A stretch of DNA of 64,000 nt from Bacteroidia bacterium (lineage in GTDB: Bacteria > Bacteroidota > Bacteroidia > Chitinophagales > Chitinophagaceae), in assembly GCA_030426665.1 (NCBI GenBank), contig JAUHYD010000009.1, forward strand, positions 1-64,000. The letters run 5' to 3'. The notes under the pieces are model-generated. The model saw only the letters and a list, made by a program, of their open reading frames with translations, made no database searches and was not told where the DNA came from. The translations under genes and the position numbers were made by a program. Shown here piece by piece: positions 26,116-33,661 of the stretch (its first letter is position 1; every line of letters starts with the position of its first letter).

Positions 26116-26550
26116 TTATTGTTTAAAGAGTTTTATTCCTAATACTATTAGGGCGGTTATTTTTAATACCTCGCATGCTACATAGTAGAAGTGCAAAGCA
26201 GAGTCTGGGAGGTTTTTATTCTGAATCACCAGTGTGGCTCTTTCGTCGAGTTTGGGTAATAGCCAAAAAGTCTGAGAAAGTAGGATAACAGACAATAGTA
26301 CCATTAGCCCTTTTTCCCTGAGCGTAACTGTTATGATGTTTTGAGTGAAGCTACCAATGATAACCAAAGCAAAAACCCATTCTATCTTATTTAGTACATT
26401 AAATATTAGACGTCCTATTCCAAGCCCTATGGGTAATGTCACTCCGGGAGCCCGAAACTTTAGCCATGATTCCAGAAAGCTAATAGCAGCGACAAACCCA
26501 ACCCAGATAAAAATACAAATTATAGCGATTGGTTGCTCTGTTTTTGTCAT
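26116..26550 (-). CDS. Four-helix membrane protein of unknown function
   Basis: A 144-residue protein with about four membrane helices: PIAIICIFIWVGFVAAISFLE, IEWVFALVIIGSFTQNII, GLMVLLSVILLSQTFWLL and YYVACEVLKITALIVLGIKLF. Its first codons overlap the truncated haemoglobin gene by 4 nt, which implies translational coupling. Its layout recalls TMEM205/DUF4149-like proteins, but I cannot assign it firmly. Conserved histidine, glutamate and arginine residues near the membrane (SFLESWLKFRAPG, NKIEW, LHFYYVACE) could bind a cofactor. Confidence 0.7.
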   Translation of the reverse strand: MTKTEQPIAIICIFIWVGFVAAISFLESWLKFRAPGVTLPIGLGIGRLIFNVLNKIEWVFALVIIGSFTQNIITVTLREKGLMVLLSVILLSQTFWLLPKLDERATLVIQNKNLPDSALHFYYVACEVLKITALIVLGIKLFKQ

Positions 26551-26942
26551 ATGAGCGGGATGGATGAGTTGTTATTGTAGTAGTTGATTTTCGATAGAAA
26601 CATGACGGCCATTTTATCTCCTCTCCATTTTGCTTCATTTGCTTTTTCACCGATAAAAAGACCGTCAATGCTACTATGCCATAACTCTAACCACGTTGTG
26701 AAATGCAGTTGAGATACTTCAAGTTTTGCATGTGGTGGAAATGGGCTGCCGAAGTAAGTATGGTCTTGTAAAAGAACGGTTTGCCAGAATCTGTACATCT
26801 TTTCTAAATGCTCTGGCCACCTGTCTTCTATTTTCTCGTTGAATATAGGTGCCAGTAAATCATTCTCCCTCACCTTACTATAAAAAGTATTTACCAACAG
26901 CTGTATATCGTTTATTGTTTGTATGTCGTGTTTTTTGTTCAT
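26547..26942 (-). CDS. Group III truncated haemoglobin
   Basis: A 131-residue 2-on-2 globin. It shows the B helix LLVNTFYSKVREND (F20/Y21 at the distal pocket), APIFNEKI, EHLEKMYRFWQTVLL, the group III turn YFGSPFPPHAKL and proximal H80 in VSQLHFTTWLELW. The final G/H helices are present. These cytoplasmic globins react with NO or peroxide, or supply oxygen in microaerobic cells. Position inside a cbb3 oxidase/Rrf2 operon supports an NO or low-oxygen role. It lacks an obvious reductase partner apart from the ferredoxin three genes downstream. Confidence 0.9.
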   Translation of the reverse strand: MNKKHDIQTINDIQLLVNTFYSKVRENDLLAPIFNEKIEDRWPEHLEKMYRFWQTVLLQDHTYFGSPFPPHAKLEVSQLHFTTWLELWHSSIDGLFIGEKANEAKWRGDKMAVMFLSKINYYNNNSSIPLI

Positions 26943-26949
26943 GTGCTCT

Positions 26950-27363
26950 TTAGTTTAGTGATAGGTATCTGATAAGGTAATATAATGACCAGCCAATAAA
27001 ACCAATAATTAGAATCCATACCCATGCAGGGATGCTTTGAGGGGTTTCACTTCCTTCTATCAGGAACGATTTCTGATTTCCCTTGCCGTACGCATTAATC
27101 ATCAAAGGCAATATACCATCAACCACAGCATCTTCTGTAATGCCTTCTACAGATATTGCCGGGCCGTTTCTTACAACGAAAGGGATGAGGCGAATGCCTT
27201 CTTTTCCGGTTGGGTCTTTGCTGATGATTTTCAGGGTATGGTTGCCGTCTACCAACTTTCGGGTGTCAAGTTCGAAGTTGACAGGGGAGGAGACGGCTGA
27301 TAACGGATGAATATCATCATCCAGAAAGATGAAAATTTTGCTTTTTTCCTCCATGTTATTCAT
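26950..27363 (-). CDS. Membrane-anchored protein of unknown function in the oxidase operon
   Basis: A 137-residue protein with a soluble N-terminal domain that looks like an Ig-type beta-sandwich (VNFELDTRKLVDGNHTLKIISKDPTGKEGIRLIPFVVRNGPAI). One C-terminal membrane anchor follows (AWVWILIIGFIGWSLYYLIRYL). There is no signal peptide, so the soluble part may face the cytoplasm unless exported by an unusual route. An alternative ATG at 27354 immediately follows the upstream stop codon. Seven nt separate it from the haemoglobin gene. No family recognised. Confidence 0.65.
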   Translation of the reverse strand: MNNMEEKSKIFIFLDDDIHPLSAVSSPVNFELDTRKLVDGNHTLKIISKDPTGKEGIRLIPFVVRNGPAISVEGITEDAVVDGILPLMINAYGKGNQKSFLIEGSETPQSIPAWVWILIIGFIGWSLYYLIRYLSLN

Positions 27364-27616
27364 AGTCAAGAATGTTTCTTTTTATGTGGTTATTTGCCTT
27401 TTCGCCCGGGTGAACCAAGTATTTAATAGAATAGAACAGCGCTACCAAGGTGATAGCGACAAAACTCCATACAATGAAGTAGTCTATGTCTTTTTCTGGC
27501 CCTGACCCGTGTATGATGCCTCTCAATAGTTTTGGCTGTTGTCGTTCGCAGACAGGACATGCAATCAATTGTATGCTGATGGCGACCGACGAAAGTGTTA
27601 GCAATATTTTTTTCAT
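27356..27616 (-). CDS. Small CxxC membrane protein of unknown function
   Basis: An 86-residue protein: an N-terminal signal-like segment (MKKILLTLSSVAISIQLIAC) runs directly into CPVCERQQPK, a CPVC motif right behind a lipobox-like LIAC. One membrane helix follows (IDYFIVWSFVAITLVALFYSIKYLV) with a basic cytoplasmic tail. The CxxC next to the membrane surface could bind copper or haem or act in thiol exchange during oxidase assembly; this is inference from the position 18 nt after the cytochrome gene. Family not recognised. Confidence 0.65.
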   Translation of the reverse strand: MKKILLTLSSVAISIQLIACPVCERQQPKLLRGIIHGSGPEKDIDYFIVWSFVAITLVALFYSIKYLVHPGEKANNHIKRNILDYE

Positions 27617-27635
27617 ATCGTTGACATTTTTGTAG

Positions 27636-28637
27636 TTAGGGGGCTGTTTTAAGTTTTAGGAAGTCCATTATTTTCTTTACTTCTTCTGGCGTTACTTGTT
27701 TGCCTTCATTTCCCCACGCTGTTCGTTCATAGTTGATAATTGCGGCTACTTCATTTTCTGTAAATTCCATATTAGTGCCTACCGATGCCATCACTCCATA
27801 TTCTTCTCGGGCATCATATCCGTTCATTATGATGTCTACATACATCTCCAGGTTGTCGCTTGTCACGATAGGACTACCTTTTAACGGGGGAAAAGCCCCT
27901 GCAAGTCCTTCTCCGTTTGCCTGATGGCAGCTTTGGCAATTGGCAGCATATAGCGCTTTGCCGTCCATCCCGGCTGTCGGTGTATTTTCCTGGTTTTTTT
28001 GTTCGGTTTTATATATGAACTCAGGAGCTTGTTTCCCATCAGGTAGTTTTGTTTGGTTTAGTGATTGCAGGTATGCTATTAGCTGCATGGCTTGGGGTGT
28101 GGCAACCAGTTTACCTGCGTTGCCTTTCAGGTACTTAGCCGGTACGCTTACAACTATGTCGTTTTCTGACGGATTATTTTTATATGTAAATAGCCATGGG
28201 TATGCCGGCATGATAGATTCTTTTACAACTATTCTTGGATTAAATAAGTGTACCAGGTTCCAATCTGTACTTGGTTGTCTATTACCAATATTTGTAAGGT
28301 CAGGTCCTGTTCTTTCTGTTCCCATCAGTGTAGCTGTGTTTCTCAGGAAGTCGGTACGGTGATTGTCTGCATAGTCTGCCGCAATGCTGGGCCTGTCTCC
28401 CCACACTTTATCCATGTCTATGTTCCGTACCTGTTGTGTATGGCAGGCTACACAACCGTTGGCCACAAATAGCGCCTTTCCTTTTATTGCATCCGGGCTC
28501 ATTGTGTCTACATTAGGCAGTGGTGCATTGTTGTTTTGATTGTGAATTGCCGGAAGTATGGCAACGAATATCGTTAGTCCGGCGAAGAGCAGGAAAGCCG
28601 ATGTGAATAGTTTTTTGTGATTGTCGAAGAAAGTCAT
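27636..28637 (-). CDS. Dihaem cytochrome c: CcoO-like domain fused to a CcoP-like c domain
   Basis: A 333-residue membrane-anchored cytochrome. One N-terminal helix (LFTSAFLLFAGLTIFVAILPA) is followed by haem site CVACH (62-66). The CcoO signature follows: TQQVRN, the DYADN loop, ERTGPDLTNIG, WNLVHLFNPRIVVKESIMPAYPWLF, with Met143 as the probable axial ligand. A second c-type domain has CQSCH (234-238) and the pattern NGEGLAGAFPPLKGSP. Normal cbb3 oxidases have separate monohaem CcoO and dihaem CcoP, so this one polypeptide may cover both roles with one haem fewer. It is 22 nt downstream of the catalytic subunit. Confidence 0.88.
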   Translation of the reverse strand: MTFFDNHKKLFTSAFLLFAGLTIFVAILPAIHNQNNNAPLPNVDTMSPDAIKGKALFVANGCVACHTQQVRNIDMDKVWGDRPSIAADYADNHRTDFLRNTATLMGTERTGPDLTNIGNRQPSTDWNLVHLFNPRIVVKESIMPAYPWLFTYKNNPSENDIVVSVPAKYLKGNAGKLVATPQAMQLIAYLQSLNQTKLPDGKQAPEFIYKTEQKNQENTPTAGMDGKALYAANCQSCHQANGEGLAGAFPPLKGSPIVTSDNLEMYVDIIMNGYDAREEYGVMASVGTNMEFTENEVAAIINYERTAWGNEGKQVTPEEVKKIMDFLKLKTAP

Positions 28638-28660
28638 TTCGTCTGATGTAATTACTGAGA

Positions 28661-30790
28661 TTAATTGGTTGGTTCGCTATTACTTAGCATGTTTATCGCC
28701 TCTTCTTTTATGTCTATTGGTGCTTTTGTATAGAGCATTTTGTACATGTTGTATGCGAAGAATAGATGAGAAACCCACATCAACGTGCCTCCGATAGCTC
28801 GCCATAGCCAATAAGGTGCCATAAGCGACACTCCTTCTATAAATGGTTTTCCCTCCATCCACAGAAGTCCCTTTAAAGTGCTGCCATACATTAGAGGAAT
28901 GGTATAAAACAACATGCCGATAAATGCAAACCAAAAGTGTGCTCCGATTGTGATTTGTGGTGGTTCTTTTCCTGTTAGTCTGGGTACTATGGCATAAATG
29001 GCAGCCCATAGAAAAAAGCAAATGATACCGTACATGGTCAGGTGCGAGTGTGCAACCGTAAAGTCGGTAAAGTGCCATATCATATTAGTAGACCTGAAAG
29101 CCTCGGCAGTTCCTTGAAGTGAGCCTGTAAAGTAAAAGATGATGCCTATAATGAAAAAGGGTAGGGTGTAGCTATCTTTAATTTTATACCATACTCCTTT
29201 GAAAGTAAGCATGAAGTTAGTAGTGCCTGCTACTACAGGAATTACCATACCGGCACTGCCTACTATCGCTACAGTCTGTAGCCACCAAGGGATAGCACTG
29301 AAAACGAAGTGGTGGGTGCCAATAAGTGTGTAGAATAGTATTTGTGCCCAAAAGGCAAGAATACCTAAGCTATAGGAGTAGATTGGCCTGTTTAGTTGCT
29401 GCGGAAGGAAATAGTAGACAATCCCGAGTGTGAATAGCATAAACCACATGCCTACGCCTTGATGCATGTAGTAGCCTTGTACAATGGTTTCCCCAAGTCC
29501 GTCTTGCCACCATGGGATGTAGGCCACCACAGAGATAACAATCGTAAAAATCATAGAAGCAACAATGTACCAATTGGCGATATATATTTCCCTTGTTGTT
29601 CTTTTGGCTATGGTCTGTATAAAGTTGATAAGCGTTAGTACCAACCCAATGGCAAAGAGTAGCATTACGGGCCATACGTATTCTCTGTATTCACCACCTC
29701 CGTTATTTATTCCCGCCATCAAGCATAGGCTACCTATCACTACTGAGGTATTTATCAAGTAAAGTGTGCACCACCCCGTCTTCATGCTGGACAATTCTGT
29801 ATTGCTTACGCGTGGCACTACGTAATAGCCTAACCCAATCATTGCCAGTGATGCCCAGCCCCAAAAGACAGAGTTGGTGTGTACCGGACGTAATCTGCCG
29901 AAGCTAAGCCAACTGATATGGTCGGCATCGGGAGCGACAAACTTTATTCCCAGATATTCACCAATTGTAGTACCAAATAGTAGCCAGAATGTGGCACATA
30001 CAAGATACCAAAGTATTAATTTAGAAAGCTTCGGGTCTATTTTAGGACGGTTTAAACCTCTTTTCTTAGCCGCTACTATTGGTAGTCCAGATTCCTCTCC
30101 CAGGGTAATTAGACCCTTTTTATCTTCTGGTTTTTCGCCTTTGTATAACTCATTGTCTGTGAGTGTGTAATTAATTGCCTCTTTGCGTTTCAATAATTCT
30201 AATTCAGACTTTTCGTCCGATATATTATCTAGGTATTTACTCAGTTTGCGTGCTTCCTCTAAGTCGTCTCTATTCTTGTGATGTTGGATTGCATTCACAA
30301 CTTTTGCAAAAATTAGTGCCAGGCCTGCGAGTATTGGTATTAGCAACAGGGTTATTGTTATAAGTATTCCTGCTTCAGAAAACAATGATTGGGGAATCAG
30401 TTCGTCTCCCTGAGCTTGCGTATTTGTGGCTTGCATGGATAGCATCAGCGTAATAAGTACAGCAGTTTTTCGTCCGGATTTTTTTTTCTTGAACTTCAGG
30501 TAGGCGTCTATTTGCTTCCCAGTTAGCGAATTTGCCATTTTCTTGAAGGTCTCTCCTTCTTTTTCATTTTTTTCTAAACGTCGCTTTTTTAGTTGTCTCA
30601 CCTTTTCGTTAATAATTACCGCAATAAATATCAAACAAGACAATAGCATAAATATCAAAACTTCTGTTCCTTCAAAAGATTGGAAAGAAAACCCTGATGG
30701 ATTAAATGCAGGTTCCGTATATGCCGCTTTGGCTTTTAGTGAGGAAAAGCAAAGAATACCTATAGTAATAATTGGAAGGTGTCGTTTCAT
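28661..30790 (-). CDS. ccoN: cbb3-type haem-copper oxidase catalytic subunit with duplicated N-terminal extension
   Basis: A 709-residue protein. Residues ~255-690 are a 12-helix CcoN core with low-spin haem ligand H304 (RLRPVHTNSVFW). CuB-site H443 (YYMHQGVGMWF) and H493/H494 (GTHH) are present, as is Y487 at the position of the cbb3 cross-linked tyrosine. H581 and H583 (VAHSHLTMYG) are the haem ligands in helix X. No NorB-type glutamate pattern is seen. The first ~250 residues are unusual: two similar modules, each a signal-like hydrophobic start, a short polar stretch, a membrane helix and a charged tail. The gene reduces O2 (possibly also NO) at the inner membrane. CcoG, CcoH, CcoI and CcoS are not in the window. 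Confidence 0.9.
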   Translation of the reverse strand: MKRHLPIITIGILCFSSLKAKAAYTEPAFNPSGFSFQSFEGTEVLIFMLLSCLIFIAVIINEKVRQLKKRRLEKNEKEGETFKKMANSLTGKQIDAYLKFKKKKSGRKTAVLITLMLSMQATNTQAQGDELIPQSLFSEAGILITITLLLIPILAGLALIFAKVVNAIQHHKNRDDLEEARKLSKYLDNISDEKSELELLKRKEAINYTLTDNELYKGEKPEDKKGLITLGEESGLPIVAAKKRGLNRPKIDPKLSKLILWYLVCATFWLLFGTTIGEYLGIKFVAPDADHISWLSFGRLRPVHTNSVFWGWASLAMIGLGYYVVPRVSNTELSSMKTGWCTLYLINTSVVIGSLCLMAGINNGGGEYREYVWPVMLLFAIGLVLTLINFIQTIAKRTTREIYIANWYIVASMIFTIVISVVAYIPWWQDGLGETIVQGYYMHQGVGMWFMLFTLGIVYYFLPQQLNRPIYSYSLGILAFWAQILFYTLIGTHHFVFSAIPWWLQTVAIVGSAGMVIPVVAGTTNFMLTFKGVWYKIKDSYTLPFFIIGIIFYFTGSLQGTAEAFRSTNMIWHFTDFTVAHSHLTMYGIICFFLWAAIYAIVPRLTGKEPPQITIGAHFWFAFIGMLFYTIPLMYGSTLKGLLWMEGKPFIEGVSLMAPYWLWRAIGGTLMWVSHLFFAYNMYKMLYTKAPIDIKEEAINMLSNSEPTN

Positions 30791-30835
30791 TGTAAGAGAG
30801 ATAAATACCTTTTAGTCTTCTATTTAATTAAAAAA

Positions 30836-31270
30836 TTATATCCTTTTTAGATGCATAAGATTTTTCTCGAGTTCATCATTAAACTCTCCAAGTTTTGAAC
30901 TTGCGAGCAGAGTCAGAGTGTCTTTTCTGATATTTTTGAATTCGTTGTGTAGGGGGCAGGGGGCAGTCTCAGAGCAAGCTTTCAATCCGAGCCCACAACC
31001 ATAGAATATGTTATCTCCATCTACAGCTTTAACTACATCGGCAAGGGAATATTTTAAGTTTTGATTATCCAGATAGAATCCACCATTTGGGCCTTTAGCA
31101 GATTGCACAAGACCACGCTTACTTAAGTCTTGTAATATTTTAGCAATAAAGTGTTCAGGAGAATCTATTCCGGCAGCAATTTCTTTAATGCCTACTTTGT
31201 CTCCTTTCTTCGACTTATGGGCAATAAATATTACAGCACGAATGGCATATTGGCAAGTTTTTGAAAACAT
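30836..31270 (-). CDS. Rrf2-family Fe-S transcription regulator, NsrR/IscR type
   Basis: A 144-residue winged-helix regulator. The Rrf2 N-terminus (MFSKTCQYAIRAVIFIA), the helix-turn-helix (VGIKEIAAGIDSPEHFIAKILQDLSKRGLVQSAKGPNGGFYL) and the cluster ligands C92-x6-C99-x5-C105 are intact. That spacing equals the one I recall for Neisseria NsrR, an NO sensor with an Fe-S cluster. The gene begins an operon of oxidase, cytochrome, haemoglobin and hemerythrin genes. A -7 box (TAACTTTG) lies 30 nt upstream, with a perfect dyad overlapping the promoter, so autoregulation is likely. NO sensing is inferred; iron or oxygen sensing is possible. Confidence 0.88.
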   Translation of the reverse strand: MFSKTCQYAIRAVIFIAHKSKKGDKVGIKEIAAGIDSPEHFIAKILQDLSKRGLVQSAKGPNGGFYLDNQNLKYSLADVVKAVDGDNIFYGCGLGLKACSETAPCPLHNEFKNIRKDTLTLLASSKLGEFNDELEKNLMHLKRI

Positions 31271-31300
31271 TTAGTCGGTAATTAGTACGGCAAAGTTAAA

Positions 31301-31308
31301 TTACTTTT
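31301..31308 (-). promoter_or_regulatory. -7 promoter box of the Rrf2-oxidase operon
   Basis: On the minus strand TAACTTTG lies 30 nt before the Rrf2 ATG at 31270. Immediately upstream is the inverted repeat at 31311-31342, placed where a repressor would block RNA polymerase. Confidence 0.6.
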
Positions 31309-31310
31309 TG

Positions 31311-31342
31311 AACAATAAAAGACTTTTTACTCTTTTATTGTT
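31311..31342. promoter_or_regulatory. Candidate Rrf2 operator: perfect 12-bp inverted repeat
   Basis: AACAATAAAAGA (31311-31322) and TCTTTTATTGTT (31331-31342), separated by 8 nt, are perfect inverted repeats. The site covers the -33 to -12 region of the operon promoter. Both flanking genes read away from the spacer, so a terminator role is unlikely. Site size fits a dimeric Rrf2 regulator. Confidence 0.55.
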
Positions 31343-31368
31343 GTTTGCTATTGTTGGCGCATTATTTG

Positions 31369-31386
31369 TTACAAGTATTCTTGTAA
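31369..31386. promoter_or_regulatory. Second dyad in the divergent spacer
   Basis: TTACAAG-N4-CTTGTAA, perfect 7-bp arms. The size and spacing are like a Crp/Fnr-type site, though the sequence is not the standard FNR one. Confidence 0.35.
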
Positions 31387-31393
31387 ATGATTG

Positions 31394-31416
31394 ATAATGT
31401 ATTTTATATACATTAT
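31394..31416. promoter_or_regulatory. Third dyad in the divergent spacer
   Basis: ATAATGTAT-N5-ATACATTAT, perfect 9-bp arms, very AT-rich. It lies between the Rrf2 promoter and the TolB-like gene promoter. Confidence 0.35.
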
Positions 31417-31498
31417 TTATTGTGAGTTTATTAATGGTTTTAGTGTCTGTTTCTTGTGTTTTTTTACATAATCCTGACAATAGCAGGAAGCATATCTG

Positions 31499-31528
31499 TT
31501 TGATTATATAATCGTTGGAGTAGTTTTG
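31499..31528 (+). promoter_or_regulatory. -33/-7 promoter of the TolB-like gene
   Basis: TTTG (31499-31502), 18-nt spacer, TAGTTTTG (31521-31528): a complete Bacteroidota housekeeping promoter, 18 nt before the ATG at 31547. Confidence 0.65.
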
Positions 31529-31546
31529 CGACACATAAAATTCAGT

Positions 31547-32632
31547 ATGCATATCATTAAATCTGTAATTGTTAGTTTAGTTACAACATCGGTTGTCTTT
31601 TCCGCTGCCAAGTCTATTGCACAACCCGTAAATAACCTTGTCTATCCCGAAGAAACACACTTTGCCAATATGCGCCAACTCACGTTCGGCGGCGATAATG
31701 CAGAGGCATATTTTGGGTTTGACAATACGCACGTCACGTTTCAACGTACGAACCCAAAAGAAGGTTTGGAGTGTGATCAGATATTTTACGGGGCAATACC
31801 TGAGAATGGAGATGAACATTTTGAATATAAGATGGTGAGTACCGGTAAAGGACGTACTACCTGTGCGTATCTAATGCCGAACAAACGTCATTTTTTGTAT
31901 GCATCTACCCATCTTGCTATGGATACATGTCCTCCTGTTCCGGACAGGCGCAAGATTAAGAAATATGTATGGCCTATATATGAGAGCTACGATATTTTTG
32001 TAGCAGACTTTGAAGGTAATATTGTTTCTCAGCTGACAAATACACCAGGTTATGATGCGGAGGCCACAATTTCTCCCGACGGGAAAACAATCGTGTTCAC
32101 GAGTATGCGTAACGGTGATATAGACCTCTATACGATGAACATAGATGGCACCAATGTAAGGCAAATTACTAACACAGTTGGCTATGATGGTGGCGCGGTG
32201 TTTTCTCCCGACGGAAAGCATCTTACCTGGAGGGCCTCACGTCCGAAAACAAAAGAAGCCGTCAAAGAATACAAAGATTTATTGGCTCAGGGGTTAGTGA
32301 TGCCGACTCAAATGGAACTTTTTGTTGCGAATGCAGATGGTTCTGACGCGAAACAAATCACTGAGTTGGGTAGAGCCAATTGGGCACCTGCATTTACTCC
32401 GGATAGCAAACATTTGATTTTCGCATCCAATCATGAGCATGAGAGAGGGTATCCGTTTAACCTTTACGTGATTGGAATAGATGGAAAAGGCCTGGAAAAG
32501 ATATCTCGCGATAATGGTTTTGATGCATTCCCGATGTTCTCTCCGGATGGAAAACATCTGATATTCAGCTCTAACAGGAATAATGGTGGTACCAGAGACA
32601 CGAATGTCTTTATATGTGACTGGGTAGATTAA
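31547..32632 (+). CDS. TolB-like WD40/PD40 beta-propeller exported protein
   Basis: A 361-residue exported protein. The ATG at 31547 starts the signal peptide (MHIIKSVIVSLVTTSVVFSAAKSIAQ). It carries PD40 repeats: DAEATISPDGKTIVFTSMRNGDIDLYTMNIDG, DGGAVFSPDGKHLTWRAS, WAPAFTPDSKHLIFASNHE and DAFPMFSPDGKHLIFSSNRNNG. These are typical TolB-type propeller blades. A stand-alone propeller of this kind usually binds a partner protein or peptide in the periplasm; no catalytic triad or peptidase domain is fused. It is divergent from the Rrf2 operon and convergent with the EamA transporter. Confidence 0.85.
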   Translation: MHIIKSVIVSLVTTSVVFSAAKSIAQPVNNLVYPEETHFANMRQLTFGGDNAEAYFGFDNTHVTFQRTNPKEGLECDQIFYGAIPENGDEHFEYKMVSTGKGRTTCAYLMPNKRHFLYASTHLAMDTCPPVPDRRKIKKYVWPIYESYDIFVADFEGNIVSQLTNTPGYDAEATISPDGKTIVFTSMRNGDIDLYTMNIDGTNVRQITNTVGYDGGAVFSPDGKHLTWRASRPKTKEAVKEYKDLLAQGLVMPTQMELFVANADGSDAKQITELGRANWAPAFTPDSKHLIFASNHEHERGYPFNLYVIGIDGKGLEKISRDNGFDAFPMFSPDGKHLIFSSNRNNGGTRDTNVFICDWVD

Positions 32633-32643
32633 CCGTACGGTTA

Positions 32644-33609
32644 CTATTCTATTCCACCTTTTTCTTTCACATAGCCGAATGTAGCAAACTTAGGTTTGAG
32701 GAGGCGCAACATCTGGAGTACAACAGATAGAAGTATCAGGCTCATTCCTGCGAGAAAGCCGGCATTGAGCTTGTCCGTACCATCTATGAATATTATCTCT
32801 CTGTTCTCATTGTAGAAAAGGAATGCAAGTAGAATTCCGTAAACCGGTTCCAGGTTTACAGATAGGGTAGCAGTGAAAGAAGTGAGCTTTTTAAGTGCGT
32901 CCAGAGCGAGCGATTGCGCCCATACGGTACAGCATAAACTCATTACTATAAGCCATACCCAGTCGTTGTGTATCCAGTCTTGAGAGAATAAGGAAGTTGC
33001 ATTCGGAATGAACGCTGTGTCTGGGGAATACCAGAACAGCAGTGGTAACAGTAGCGTAATGAAAAGCCAGCCACTGGTCATTTCGTAAAACACCATCGTG
33101 CGAGACGGATACTTTTCGGCAATTTGCTTGTTGAGTACAGTAAACAGAGAGCTGAGCAATGCCGCAATAAGCCCTGAAAGGATACCCCATCCATAGAACT
33201 TCTGGAACTGATATATGAGGTAGACGCCGAGTATTGCCAGCGAACCAAGTAGCATTTCTTTCATGTCAAACTTCCCTTTGTTGATAGTCAGGTCAAACAG
33301 GGGCGTGAAGATGCTGGCTGTAGACAAGCAAACTAAGGCGATAGAGACATTTGCCAGTTTGATTGATCCGTAGAACGACACCCAGTGCAGCCCCATGAGT
33401 ATGCCTACAATAATAAGGGTCCGCATGTCCTTTCGCTCGATCGCCACCCATTGCTTTCGATAGTATAAAATAGCTGCCATGAATAAAGCCGTAAGTAGCA
33501 TACGGTACCAAACCAAGACGGGAGCATCTAATGCAATTGCTCTGCCCAACACGCCTGTAAACCCCCATAAGAGTACGGCAATGTGCATTTGAATCAAGGC
33601 CTTTTTCAT
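32644..33609 (-). CDS. EamA/DMT-family transporter (RhaT-like)
   Basis: A 321-residue inner-membrane protein with ten predicted helices in two EamA halves. The first is IAVLLWGFTGVLGRAIALDAPVLVWYRMLLTALFMA to LGVYLIYQF; the second starts GWGILSGLIAALLSSLFTVLNKQIA and ends with LNAGFLAGMSLILLSVVLQML. EamA proteins export or import small metabolites such as amino acids; the substrate is not evident. It is convergent with the TolB-like gene (11-nt gap, containing the short palindrome TAACCGTACGGTTA). Confidence 0.88.
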   Translation of the reverse strand: MKKALIQMHIAVLLWGFTGVLGRAIALDAPVLVWYRMLLTALFMAAILYYRKQWVAIERKDMRTLIIVGILMGLHWVSFYGSIKLANVSIALVCLSTASIFTPLFDLTINKGKFDMKEMLLGSLAILGVYLIYQFQKFYGWGILSGLIAALLSSLFTVLNKQIAEKYPSRTMVFYEMTSGWLFITLLLPLLFWYSPDTAFIPNATSLFSQDWIHNDWVWLIVMSLCCTVWAQSLALDALKKLTSFTATLSVNLEPVYGILLAFLFYNENREIIFIDGTDKLNAGFLAGMSLILLSVVLQMLRLLKPKFATFGYVKEKGGIE

Positions 33610-33661
33610 TCTATTACAAACATAGTAGCAAAAAGCGATGCAACGACAATAACGTAGAAAT

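Noticed and set aside
28661-30790. Possible nitric oxide reductase (NorB) instead of an oxidase
   Set aside because: The cbb3 cross-link tyrosine position (Y487) and GTHH histidines match CcoN; the glutamate-rich NorB active-site pattern is missing. NO reduction as a side activity stays possible.
32630-32643. Palindrome TAACCGTACGGTTA between convergent genes
   Set aside because: Too short and without a T-run to be called a terminator; could be chance.
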